Origin: CAYFSS01 sp964345975
GTDB taxonomy: Bacteria > Bacillota > Clostridia > Saccharofermentanales > Fastidiosipilaceae
DNA: 64,000 nucleotides
Reading direction: 5' to 3'
Assembly: GCA_964345975.1 (NCBI GenBank)
Contig: CAYFSS010000005.1
Coordinates: 25,896-89,895 of the forward strand
This document shows, in pieces, positions 26,173 to 35,203 of this stretch; within the stretch, counting starts at the first letter, position 1, and each line of letters begins with the position of its first letter. Below the pieces are notes generated by a model. The model was not told the DNA's origin and did not search any database. It was given only the letters and a program-made list of their open reading frames with translations. The position numbers and the translations under genes are program-made.

Positions 26173-27141
26173 ATGAATCTTCGTGATCACTTCATGCCTC
26201 AACTCATGATGAGGCGTGTTCTTTATTCCCTCATCCCCGTCTTCCTTTTTGCGCTTTGGCAATATGGCTGGCGTCTTGTTGTGCTCTTGTCCATCGTGAC
26301 AATTGCCGGGATCTTAGGGGAATTTTGGGTTATGCGTCTCATCCAGCGGGATAAGGTCAAAGTGACAGAATCCGTGCTGGTGACATGCGTCCTTTACACC
26401 CTCACCCTCCCACCGATGACCCCCTTTTATATTGCCGTTCTAGGGATTCTCTTTGCCGTAATTTTTGGAAAAGGGATCTTTGGGGGTTTCGGGCGAAACT
26501 TCTTCAACCCGGCGCTTGTCGGACGATGCTTCGTCTACATTTGCTTTCCGGCGGCTCTCACAAATGAGTGGGTTGCTCCGTTTAGTCAATTTCCGGGAGG
26601 TTTTGCAGCCTTTGCACCAAACATCGATGCCATGGTGACCGCAACCCCTATGTTGGCCATAAGAGAGGGAGGCGACGTACCAAGTCTCCTTGAACTTGTG
26701 CTCGGCACTCATGCCGGATCGTTGGGCGAATCCTCCGCGATCCTCATCGTGGCAGCCGCCATCTACCTCATTGCAACGAAGACAGCTTCCTGGAAGATCA
26801 TGCTGTCGACTCTCATCGGTGGCCTGGGATCAGCCACGGTCTTCCAACTCCTAGGCGGGAATGTTTCACCGCTGGAGACCGTGCTCTTGACGGGTGGGCT
26901 TTTGTTTGCCGCCGTCTTTATGGCAACCGATCCAATCTCGGCACCCAAGGATGAAACGGTGAAGGTCATCTATGGACTCCTCATCGGCATCTTTGCCCTA
27001 ACCATTAGAGTCTTTGGAGTCTTTATTGAAGGAGCAATGTTTGCTGTCCTTATAACGAATGCTCTGACTCCGCTAATGGAACGGCAGGTCAAGGCTTTTC
27101 GCGAGTATCGTAAGAACAAATCCATGGAGGTACAAGCATGA
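26173..27141 (+). CDS. nqrB: Na+-NQR/Rnf-type complex, subunit B (RnfD-like)
   Basis: Large membrane subunit with about ten helices that carries a covalent FMN. The flavinylation motif is DAMVTATPML with the acceptor Thr at residue 158, and late FMATDPISAP is the family hallmark. At 322 residues it lacks the N-terminal cytosolic extension of typical NqrB (about 410) and is RnfD-like in size; that extension is known to contact NqrA, which is absent here. I prefer ATG 26173 to GTG 26167 because AGGTG then serves as ribosome site. It overlaps nqrC by four bases. Confidence 0.88.
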   Translation: MNLRDHFMPQLMMRRVLYSLIPVFLFALWQYGWRLVVLLSIVTIAGILGEFWVMRLIQRDKVKVTESVLVTCVLYTLTLPPMTPFYIAVLGILFAVIFGKGIFGGFGRNFFNPALVGRCFVYICFPAALTNEWVAPFSQFPGGFAAFAPNIDAMVTATPMLAIREGGDVPSLLELVLGTHAGSLGESSAILIVAAAIYLIATKTASWKIMLSTLIGGLGSATVFQLLGGNVSPLETVLLTGGLLFAAVFMATDPISAPKDETVKVIYGLLIGIFALTIRVFGVFIEGAMFAVLITNALTPLMERQVKAFREYRKNKSMEVQA

Positions 27142-27743
27142 AGAAAGGATATGTCTACACCATCGTCTTCATGTTGGCCGTCAGCGTATTCTTCACGGCC
27201 ATCCTTGCTACGACCGATACGGTCTTGAAAGATCGCATCGAATTGAATGAAGAATTTGCAGCTCAACAAGCCATTCTTGACAGTCTCGGGATCGAGGGTT
27301 CAGATGACCCGGAAGAAGTCGCAAAGATCTTCGAAGACCAACTTGTGGCCGAGACGGTCAACGACAAGACCTATTACCGTCAGATTGATACAGATGGCGA
27401 AACAGTTGCATACTCTGTGCCCTATGTTGGCTCAGGACTCTGGGGAACCATTCGTGGCTACATCGGAGTGTCCGATGATCTTCAAACGATGCAAGGGATC
27501 GTCTTTACGGAACAAAATGAGACGCCCGGCTTGGGGGGTCGTATCCAAGAACCTGAGTTTAGAGATCAATTCCGCGGGATGGATATTTCCCAAGGTGCCC
27601 CTAATCGTTATGGCACGTTCGGGGGTGTGGAAATCGATGCCATCACGGGAGCTACCGGTACTTCTAACTCCATTTTAGGCATCTTACAGGACATTGCGGA
27701 TGACGTTTTACCTGAACTAGCAGCAGCCATCGGATTGGAGTAG
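27138..27743 (+). CDS. nqrC: Na+-NQR/Rnf-type complex, subunit C (RnfG-like)
   Basis: Single-helix anchored periplasm-side subunit with covalent FMN. Residues 9-27 form the membrane anchor; the FMN motif DAITGATGTS puts the acceptor at Thr173, and NETPGLGGRI is the family's conserved loop. The 201-residue length fits RnfG/NqrC. Attachment needs an ApbE flavin transferase, which is not in the window. Confidence 0.9.
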   Translation: MKKGYVYTIVFMLAVSVFFTAILATTDTVLKDRIELNEEFAAQQAILDSLGIEGSDDPEEVAKIFEDQLVAETVNDKTYYRQIDTDGETVAYSVPYVGSGLWGTIRGYIGVSDDLQTMQGIVFTEQNETPGLGGRIQEPEFRDQFRGMDISQGAPNRYGTFGGVEIDAITGATGTSNSILGILQDIADDVLPELAAAIGLE

Positions 27744-27747
27744 AAGC

Positions 27748-28374
27748 ATGGCCAAAGAAAATACTCGTTCCATCATTCAAAGAAATCTATTCACGGAGAA
27801 CCAGGTGCTGGCTCAGATCCTGGGAATCTGTTCCGCCTTGGCTGTCACAAACAATATGTCAAACTCGTTGGTCATGGGTTTGGGTGTCTCATTCACAACA
27901 ATGCTATCTTCCTTCACCCTCTCCATCATGCGCGAATGGATTCCCCGGCGCATCAGGATGCTGGTTCAAACGCTTGTCATCGCAAGCTACGTCATCCTGG
28001 TCGATATTGTGCTGCAGGCTTTCTTGCCGGAGATTTCAACGCAACTTGGGCCCTACGTCAGCCTCATCATCACGAACTGCATCGTCATGGGGAGAGCTGA
28101 AGCCTATGCTCAACAAAACTCCCCCATTCCCGCAGGACTCGACGGACTCTTCTCCGGCCTAGGGTATACCTTGGTTTTAATGTTCATCTCAGCCATAAGG
28201 GAACTTCTGGGCTTCGGCAGTCTCTTCGGCTATCGGATCATGCCTGATTCCTTTGAACCGTGGACCTTCATGATCATGCCTCCAGCGGCTTTCTTCATCA
28301 TCGGTTGCATGATTTGGTTTATCTCCGCTCGTGCCGCTAAGAAGAATGAAAAGAAAGAAGGGCAACGCTCATGA
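27748..28374 (+). CDS. nqrD: Na+-NQR/Rnf-type complex, subunit D (RnfE-like)
   Basis: Membrane subunit of six helices in inverted topology with its partner NqrE. It has cysteines in LGICSALAVT and LIITNCIVMGRAEAYA, which in solved NQR/Rnf structures bind a [2Fe-2S] cluster across the membrane between the D and E subunits. The 208-residue length is normal. GGAG lies upstream of the ATG; the end overlaps nqrE by four bases. Confidence 0.92.
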   Translation: MAKENTRSIIQRNLFTENQVLAQILGICSALAVTNNMSNSLVMGLGVSFTTMLSSFTLSIMREWIPRRIRMLVQTLVIASYVILVDIVLQAFLPEISTQLGPYVSLIITNCIVMGRAEAYAQQNSPIPAGLDGLFSGLGYTLVLMFISAIRELLGFGSLFGYRIMPDSFEPWTFMIMPPAAFFIIGCMIWFISARAAKKNEKKEGQRS

Positions 28375-28967
28375 CGTTTTCACCCATATCTCCCTGGATT
28401 ATTTTCTTCGCATCGATCCTCACGAGCAACATGATCTTTGCCAATTTCCTTGGCATGTGCTCATACATCGGAGTATCCAATGAATACAAGACTGCGACCG
28501 GTCTAGGAAAAGCCGTTACGTTGGTCTTGGTGCTCACCAATGCGCTGAATTGGCTGATCTATCACTTCGTGATCGTGCCGTTGGAGATCGAGTACCTAAG
28601 GAATATCGTCTTTATCATGGTCATCGCAGCTCTGGTTCAGGTGTTAGAACTTGCCTTGGATCGTTTTGCCCCGGATCTCCATGCCAACTTGGGCATTTTC
28701 CTGCCTCTCATCACCGTAAACTGCGCCATCTTAGGTGCAACGCTCTTCGTCGTCATCCGTTCCTATGATTTCTTCCAGACCGTACTCTTTGGCTTAGGGT
28801 GTGGCTTGGGTTGGTGGCTGGCCATCGTGATGTTGGCTTCGATCCGTGAACGCATGGCAAAGACTAAGCTTCCTCCCGGATTGCAAGGTCCTGCTGCGAC
28901 CTTCATTATCACGGGCATTATGGCCATGGCTTTCATGGGCTTTAGTGGCATCTTTATCATTCAATAG
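28371..28967 (+). CDS. nqrE: Na+-NQR/Rnf-type complex, subunit E (RnfA-like)
   Basis: Six-helix partner of NqrD. Conserved cysteines occur in FLGMCSYIGVS and ITVNCAILGATL, completing the intramembrane [2Fe-2S] site. GLGWWLAIVMLASIRERM is a family signature. Length 198 residues, normal. Coupled start inside the end of nqrD. Confidence 0.93.
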   Translation: MTFSPISPWIIFFASILTSNMIFANFLGMCSYIGVSNEYKTATGLGKAVTLVLVLTNALNWLIYHFVIVPLEIEYLRNIVFIMVIAALVQVLELALDRFAPDLHANLGIFLPLITVNCAILGATLFVVIRSYDFFQTVLFGLGCGLGWWLAIVMLASIRERMAKTKLPPGLQGPAATFIITGIMAMAFMGFSGIFIIQ

Positions 28968-28976
28968 GGGGCTTGC

Positions 28977-30086
28977 ATGTTTCTAACCATCCTACGTTCC
29001 ATTGTGAGCCTTGCCGCGATCTCAGGGGCTCTTGCATTGGTCATTTCCTTAGCAGATCACGTGCTCAACAACTACGGGATCTGCAAAATCGATATCAACG
29101 AAGGCAGTGAAGTCTTTGAGGTCGAAGGCGGCAGCTCAATCCTCAGCACGCTTGCCCAACAAAAGATCTTCATTCCTTCTGCTTGTGGCGCAAAAGCCAC
29201 CTGTGGTCTTTGTAAAGTTCAGGTCTTGGAAGGCGCAGGTCCTCTGCTACCCACAGAGGAGCCCTACCTGTCACCCGCTGAACAAGCAGATCACTTCCGC
29301 CTTGCTTGCCAGGTCAAGATCAAGGGCGATGTAAAGCTCCTCATCCCCGAAGAACTCTTCAACATCAAAGAATTCATCGGCACGGTAGAAGAATTAAAAG
29401 ACCTGACCCATGACGTGAAATTCCTCCGTATTAAGCTTCCCGATGACATGCCGATTACGTTCAAGGCCGGACAATTCGTCCAGCTCTACACCAAGCCCTA
29501 TGCCAAAGTCAACGAAGAAGTCTTCCGAGCATACTCCATTGCGTCTGCTCCTTCAGAGCAAGACTACATCGACCTCCTCATCCGTCGTGTCCCTGACGGT
29601 ATGGCGACCACCTATGTCCATGATCATCTGAAGGAAGGCGATGACATTCGTCTCTCAGGACCTTACGGTGACTTCCATCTCCGGGGCGGCGAAGAGGTCA
29701 AAGAGCTCATCATGGTCGCGGGGGGCTCAGGCATGGCTCCCATTCGCTCACTGCTCAAGGATATCTTCGAGCATGATCTCCCTTACCAGATCCGTTATTT
29801 CTTCACGGTCTCGGAAGTCCGCGACCAGTTTTACCTGGAGGAACTTCGTGCTCTTGAAGAAAAACACGACAACTTCACCTATATCCCCATCGTCTCACGC
29901 TCCGTCGAGGGCGATGGTTGGACCGGTGAGAAACGCAAAATTGTCCAGATCCTAAAAGATGATATCGACGGTCCTGAAGGTCGTGAAGCCTATATGTGTG
30001 GTAGCCCGGGTATGCTCGGAGCTTGCAAAGCTGCCCTCATGGATATTGGCTTCAAGGATGATCAGATCTTCTTCGACGAGTTCTAG
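28977..30086 (+). CDS. nqrF: Na+-NQR complex, NADH-oxidising subunit F
   Basis: Takes electrons from NADH. One N-terminal helix (about residues 3-27) anchors a plant-type ferredoxin domain with C70-x5-C76-x2-C79 and C111, followed by a ferredoxin-NADP reductase module: RAYSIASAPS for FAD, GSGMAPIRS and YMCGSPGML for NADH. This subunit marks the cluster as NQR type rather than Rnf, which uses RnfB/RnfC. It is the last nqr gene; no nqrA lies before or after. Confidence 0.94.
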   Translation: MFLTILRSIVSLAAISGALALVISLADHVLNNYGICKIDINEGSEVFEVEGGSSILSTLAQQKIFIPSACGAKATCGLCKVQVLEGAGPLLPTEEPYLSPAEQADHFRLACQVKIKGDVKLLIPEELFNIKEFIGTVEELKDLTHDVKFLRIKLPDDMPITFKAGQFVQLYTKPYAKVNEEVFRAYSIASAPSEQDYIDLLIRRVPDGMATTYVHDHLKEGDDIRLSGPYGDFHLRGGEEVKELIMVAGGSGMAPIRSLLKDIFEHDLPYQIRYFFTVSEVRDQFYLEELRALEEKHDNFTYIPIVSRSVEGDGWTGEKRKIVQILKDDIDGPEGREAYMCGSPGMLGACKAALMDIGFKDDQIFFDEF

Positions 30087-30124
30087 GTTTGAGCAGAAAG
30101 TGGCTCTCCAGAAAGGAATGACCC

Positions 30125-30592
30125 ATGAAAGAATCTCCCGGCGATAAATCCATTCGTGATGATTTGGCCGAAGGCCAATGGAGTGTCGAAGGTTTTCTCG
30201 GCGACGATACACGCACGCTGGAACAGATCATTCGAGCCGATAACGTGACCATGCAAGCCCTGGGAGTCACCCCGCAAGCTATTGCTCAGAGCATGCGTAG
30301 ACTCACCCGTGAAGGGATGGCCGGCTTGGGCGATCCGGTTGAGACTCGTGGCTTTGAAATAGAGGTCGATGAATGGAAAGGGCTCATCCTCTGTCCCTTC
30401 AAGGATCAAAGGCGTGCCGTTAAACGCCAAACGGTCGTGCGTCGCCTCTCGGATAAGAAAGAATTGCGGTGGTCGGATCTCTCCATTCACCTGATCGAAG
30501 ATCATGGGTTCTTTCAAGGCATCGGCTCAAGTTATCGGATCGAGCCGCAAGAACTGGTCGAGTTTCTCGGCATCGATGGAGCCGATAACTAA
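30125..30592 (+). CDS. Conserved hypothetical protein downstream of nqrF
   Basis: A 155-residue soluble protein that I recognise only as a conserved clostridial hypothetical. Visible features: FLGDDTRTLEQIIRAD, a helix-rich middle, LILCPFKDQ with the only cysteine, KELRWSDLSIHLIEDHGFF and a C-terminal RIEPQELVEFL. There are no membrane segments and no known catalytic motif. AAAGGAATG lies before the ATG. It follows nqrF by 38 bases and could be co-transcribed. Confidence 0.7.
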   Translation: MKESPGDKSIRDDLAEGQWSVEGFLGDDTRTLEQIIRADNVTMQALGVTPQAIAQSMRRLTREGMAGLGDPVETRGFEIEVDEWKGLILCPFKDQRRAVKRQTVVRRLSDKKELRWSDLSIHLIEDHGFFQGIGSSYRIEPQELVEFLGIDGADN

Positions 30593-30626
30593 TTCTTCAG
30601 TTCCCTGCGGACGAAGTTGCTGACGT

Positions 30627-33600
30627 TTAGGTAGCTGCTGCCTCTGCAACTTCTACTTCAAGCTCGCGAAAGATCTTCCGCAACGTCTTCAATTGTTCCA
30701 GTGCAGTAGTCCCCGCATTCCTGATGAGAATGTGGGGCTTCTTGCCTGCATGTAGGTGAAAGTAGGGTTGCCAATCCGGGAGAGTTAGGAGGAGACCCAT
30801 GGCTGCCGGATTCAGATAGTCGCCATCGCCGAAGTCGAGCTTGATGCCCTGGCGGTGGGAGCTGATGCTGAGGAGTCCCAGGTTTTCTGCCTGGGCTTTT
30901 ATGTATGCAATGTCGAGGAGTGCAACTTGACGCTCACCCGGCTCACCAAAGCGGTCGAGCAGTTCGTCGTAGATTTCAACGTAGTCATCATTCGTGCGAA
31001 TCTCGCTGATGCGACGATAAAGATCCATACGCCCACCCTCATCGGGGATATAGGAAGACGGGAACCAGGCATCGATGGAGAGTTCAATCGTGGCGCCGGG
31101 ATGGTGACGTCGCATGCGTTCGGCTTGCTCACGGGCCGCTGCTGCTGCCTCCGCCGCATCCTTGGCATGACCCACGTGACGGACTGAGAGTTCTTCAAGA
31201 GCAGGCAGCTTCGGCTCCAACTCCGCTTTCGCCCGGTTGACTTCTTCCTCCAACATGCGGGTATAGAGGTCATAGCCGACAGCTTCCATCTGACCATGTT
31301 GCTCGCCGCCCAAGAGATTGCCCGCACCACGTACTTCAAGGTCTCTCAGCGCAATCTTCATGCCTGAACCAAGCTCCGTAAATTCTCGGAGCGTCGTGAG
31401 ACGCTTCTCGGCGACTTCACTTAGGAGCTTATCCTTCTCGAACGTGAAATAAGCATACGCTTGTCGACTGGAACGACCGACACGGCCTTTGAGTTGATAG
31501 AGCTGGGCGAGCCCTAAACGATCTGCGTTCGTGACAATAAGGGTGTTGACGCGCGGCATATCGATGCCGCTCTCGATGATGGTGGTACATAAGAGGACAT
31601 CTGCCTCACCCTCAAGGAAGTCGTGCATGACTTCTTCGAGTTGATTTTCGGGCATTTGACCATGGGCGACAAGGACCCGAAGACCGGGGATACGTCTGCG
31701 TAATTTCTCCGCTTCTTCCCTAATCGTTCTTGTATTGTTATAGAGATAGAAGACTTGACCCCGGCGATCGACTTCCCGGCGAATGGCTTCTTCGATCAAG
31801 GTAGGATCCATCTCCATGACATACGTACGCACCGGTCTGCGATCTTCCGGCGGGTCGTTGATGAGAGAAATATCTCTTATGCCCGTGAGCGACATATGTA
31901 GGGTTCTTGGAATAGGCGTTGCAGTGAGCGTCAAGACATCAACCGACGGATAACGATCTTTAATCATCTCTTTGTGATCGACCCCGAAGCGTTGCTCTTC
32001 ATCGACAACCAAGAGCCCCAGATCCTTGAACCTCACTTCTTTCGATAAGAGGCGGTGCGTACCAATGACGACGTCAACTCGACCGCTTGCAAGATCCCGC
32101 AGCGTCTCCCTTTGTGTTTTCGGTGACACAAAGCGACTGAGCAGGCGGACTTCGATGGGAAAGTCCTTCGAGCGCTCGATGAAGTTCTGATAGTGCTGTT
32201 GCGCTAGAACCGTGGTCGGTGTCAAGAGAGCAGCTTGTTTTCCATCCCCCACGGCCTTAAACATTGCTCTAAAAGCCACTTCGGTCTTCCCAAAGCCCAC
32301 ATCACCACAGAGTAGCCGATCCATGACCTTGGGCGATTCCATGTCTTCATTGACCTCCGTGATGCACCGCAGCTGATCTTCCGTCTCTTCAAATTCGAAG
32401 TTCGCTGCAAAGTCTTGCTCCCACGGTGTGGCCTTGCTGAAGGCATAGCCCTTGATGGCTTGACGCTCGGCGTAAAGTTTTACAAGGTCCGTCGCAAGTT
32501 TCTTGATCGCATCCTTAGCTCGGCTCTTGAGGCGTTCCCAATCGCCTCCGCCAAGCCTGGAGAGTCTTGGTGCTTGGGTACTCCCGGCTCCAACAAATTT
32601 CCTGATCTCTTGAAGACTGTCGATCGGGACGTAGAGACTATCTTCTTTGGCATATTCTACTTTGAGATAATCGCGCTTTCCCCCGCTCATCTTGAGGGTC
32701 TCAAGTCCACGATAAATCCCAATCCCATGGGTATCGTGCACGATATAATCGCCCGGCGTTAAGTCCGTAAAGAAATCAATCGCCTCACCCGGACGCTCTT
32801 TCTTTCTCCGACTGCGCCGTCGTTCGGCACCGAAGACTTCTTTCCCCGTGAGAACGATGAGCCCTGCCTTGGGATAATCAAAGCCGCCTGTCACCTGACC
32901 TTGGATGATTCGCAGGTGATCGGGTTGTGACTCATGGGCCGGGAATGATTCTCTTAGCCTCGAGACTCTCTCATCGGAAGCGGCCATAAGGATGACGGCT
33001 CCCCCCTCGTCCACTTTCTTGCGGACATCTTCCAGGAAGCGACCTTCATGACCACGGTATGAATCTGCTTCACGAACAAACAGCTTTATGAGTTCTGCTT
33101 GGGAAAGTCCTTGTCGATCTGTAAGAAGACTGGCCATGCCCATGAGTTTAGGCCAAGTATCGATATCTCGTCTGACCTTGCCGGGGTTAAGCCAGCTCTC
33201 GAGAGCCTCAAGGGGTGCAGCTTGACGTTCCCAGAGTTCTTTCGTCCTGAACTCCATATCCGCTGCTGCTTGATCCATCCTCTGCCAGACATGCCCGGGT
33301 TCATCCACGATCACGAATGGATTGCGATCATGATAATTTGCATAGTCTAAGATTGAATGGGATTCCGGAAAGATGAGTCTCAAATAGCGGTCGATAGCCG
33401 GGAACGACAAATTCTCTTTGAGTCTATCGGCATCTTTCAGGTACATCTCTTCGGCAGCAATCGCTTGAGTCTTGGTGCCCGCTTGACGGATGACTCGTTG
33501 CGAAGCCTCTCTCCCAAGTGCCAAAACTTGATTTGCTAATGTCATGCGGTCCGCTTCACGCAAGATCACTTCACGCAAGGGACTGATGTGGAAGGATTCC

Positions 33601-34253
33601 AAGACTTCTGCCCCGCGCTGACTCTCCAAGTCATAGGACCTTATTTGATCTATTTCCGTGTCAAAGAACGAGACGCGTATCCCATGTTCCCCCGATGTTT
33701 GCGCCGGGACAAAGTCGACGATGTCCCCTCGGGCAGCATATTCGCCCGTGGCATCGGCTCTAGCTGCATATTGGTAATCACAATCTGCCAGCATCTCTCG
33801 CAAGGTCTGCGGATCAAGTTCATCCCCGACTCGATAGAGCCTTGCCTGTTTAGCTAACTGTTCCGGAGGCGGTAGGATCTGGAGGAGTGCCGGAGCAGGC
33901 ACGATTAAGACATCGAGTTTAGATGCCAACAACTCGGTGAGCACCCGTAGACGCCGGCGTTCGGACTCACGCTCAATCGCCGTTGCATCGGCAATTTGGA
34001 TTTCCCGAGCCGAAAATATCTGTGCATTTAACTCAGGCTTCCAAAACGAAAGATCGTCGACCCATCGCCTGGCAACCAGTTCATCCGCGACAAGGAGCAC
34101 GACAGGCTGCTGCTTCTTCTCAAGTAAAGCCGCTAGAAGAAAAGACTTCGCCTCATCGGGGAGTCCTGTGACGTTAATTCTGGATCCATTAGCCGACCAA
34201 AGTTCAGCCAATACATTGAATTGAGGATCTTGGCTTAGGCGCTCGAAGAACAT
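30627..34253 (-). CDS. mfd: Transcription-repair coupling factor
   Basis: Removes stalled RNA polymerase and recruits UvrA to damage. The 1208-residue protein has the Mfd order: UvrB-like N-terminal module, RNA-polymerase-interaction domain (GDYIVHDTHGIGIYRGLE), and a RecG-type helicase with Walker A LLCGDVGFGKTEVA, VDEEQRFGV, LTATPIPRTL and QLKGRVGRS, then a C-terminal TRCF domain. The ATG shares a base with the pth stop (TGATG), the usual pth-mfd arrangement. Confidence 0.97.
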   Translation of the reverse strand: MFFERLSQDPQFNVLAELWSANGSRINVTGLPDEAKSFLLAALLEKKQQPVVLLVADELVARRWVDDLSFWKPELNAQIFSAREIQIADATAIERESERRRLRVLTELLASKLDVLIVPAPALLQILPPPEQLAKQARLYRVGDELDPQTLREMLADCDYQYAARADATGEYAARGDIVDFVPAQTSGEHGIRVSFFDTEIDQIRSYDLESQRGAEVLESFHISPLREVILREADRMTLANQVLALGREASQRVIRQAGTKTQAIAAEEMYLKDADRLKENLSFPAIDRYLRLIFPESHSILDYANYHDRNPFVIVDEPGHVWQRMDQAAADMEFRTKELWERQAAPLEALESWLNPGKVRRDIDTWPKLMGMASLLTDRQGLSQAELIKLFVREADSYRGHEGRFLEDVRKKVDEGGAVILMAASDERVSRLRESFPAHESQPDHLRIIQGQVTGGFDYPKAGLIVLTGKEVFGAERRRSRRKKERPGEAIDFFTDLTPGDYIVHDTHGIGIYRGLETLKMSGGKRDYLKVEYAKEDSLYVPIDSLQEIRKFVGAGSTQAPRLSRLGGGDWERLKSRAKDAIKKLATDLVKLYAERQAIKGYAFSKATPWEQDFAANFEFEETEDQLRCITEVNEDMESPKVMDRLLCGDVGFGKTEVAFRAMFKAVGDGKQAALLTPTTVLAQQHYQNFIERSKDFPIEVRLLSRFVSPKTQRETLRDLASGRVDVVIGTHRLLSKEVRFKDLGLLVVDEEQRFGVDHKEMIKDRYPSVDVLTLTATPIPRTLHMSLTGIRDISLINDPPEDRRPVRTYVMEMDPTLIEEAIRREVDRRGQVFYLYNNTRTIREEAEKLRRRIPGLRVLVAHGQMPENQLEEVMHDFLEGEADVLLCTTIIESGIDMPRVNTLIVTNADRLGLAQLYQLKGRVGRSSRQAYAYFTFEKDKLLSEVAEKRLTTLREFTELGSGMKIALRDLEVRGAGNLLGGEQHGQMEAVGYDLYTRMLEEEVNRAKAELEPKLPALEELSVRHVGHAKDAAEAAAAAREQAERMRRHHPGATIELSIDAWFPSSYIPDEGGRMDLYRRISEIRTNDDYVEIYDELLDRFGEPGERQVALLDIAYIKAQAENLGLLSISSHRQGIKLDFGDGDYLNPAAMGLLLTLPDWQPYFHLHAGKKPHILIRNAGTTALEQLKTLRKIFRELEVEVAEAAAT

Positions 34254-34867
34254 CAAACCTCCTCCCGATGTTTGCCGAATTCTAAATTATAGCGATTCAT
34301 CGCCGTATCAATTCCGTTGCGGAGGGTTGCTTCCACAGCCCGAGCGGCTCCTTCCAACACTTCGTTGATGGCCGGGATATCGGCCTTGGGAATAGGCGCT
34401 AGGACATAGCGAACGACGTCTTCTCCTTTGGGGAGAGGGCCGCAGCCGAGCTTGATGCGCGGGAAATCTCTGGTGCCTAAGAGTTTTACGATGTTTTGCA
34501 TGCCCTTATGAGTCCCGGGACCCCCTAGTTGACGAATTCGGAGCTGCCCCGTTGGAACATCGAAGTCATCGTAGAGAACGTATATTTTCTCAGGTGGAAT
34601 CTGATAATACTTGGCCGTTTCCCTAACGCTCTCACCGCTTAAGTTCATCATCGTCATAGGTTTGAGAAGTACGACGCGTTCTCCCAACCAGCGACCTTCT
34701 CCCATCAGACCACGAAAACGAGCCCTGCGAACATCAATTCTTGCTTCATCTGCAATGACGTCCAGGGCCAGAAAACCTAGATTATGGCGAGTTGTCTCAT
34801 ATTTCGGTCCGGGGTTCCCCAGACCGACAATAAGCCAAGGTGCATCTTTCTTCGTTGGCCAGCTCAT
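34253..34867 (-). CDS. pth: Peptidyl-tRNA hydrolase
   Basis: Recycles peptidyl-tRNA dropped during translation. The 204-residue protein shows LIVGLGNPGPKYETTRHNLGF with the catalytic His, KPMTMMNLSG, LYDDFDVPTG and GGPGTHKGMQNI. Normal length. AAGGAGG is seven bases before the ATG. Confidence 0.97.
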   Translation of the reverse strand: MSWPTKKDAPWLIVGLGNPGPKYETTRHNLGFLALDVIADEARIDVRRARFRGLMGEGRWLGERVVLLKPMTMMNLSGESVRETAKYYQIPPEKIYVLYDDFDVPTGQLRIRQLGGPGTHKGMQNIVKLLGTRDFPRIKLGCGPLPKGEDVVRYVLAPIPKADIPAINEVLEGAARAVEATLRNGIDTAMNRYNLEFGKHREEV

Positions 34868-35203
34868 GTCGCCTCCTTCAAGACCTCATAGTATAGCTGA
34901 AATTTCATTCAGGTAACAATTGTCATAAAGTATCCACAGGCACGTGATGGCATGAATCTTCGCTGCGAAAAATCCTCATGAAGCGTGAGTATTCATGTCA
35001 AATCTTATCTATTCATCCCCAATTTGACTTTATTCATCCCCATTTGGTGGAAAACTGCTCCCTCGACCCTGTGAATCATGGGGAGAAAGCGTCAATCGCC
35101 TGTAAGTCTTCTGTAAACTCGCGTGTGAAACGCCCCCGGAACACAAGCTTTATCAACAGGCGTTTGGGGATAAATTCATGCCTTTGTTTCGAATAAATAA
35201 CAA
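34868..35203. other. 336-base spacer with DnaA-box-like and repeated motifs
   Basis: No gene is seen. It contains near-matches to the DnaA box TTATCCACA: TATCCACAG at 34931, TTATCAACA at 35150, and the reverse complement TTATCCCCA at 35165-35173; and a direct repeat TATTCATCCCCA(A)TTTG at 35010-35026 and 35031-35046. The pth promoter should also lie here. Confidence 0.4.
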
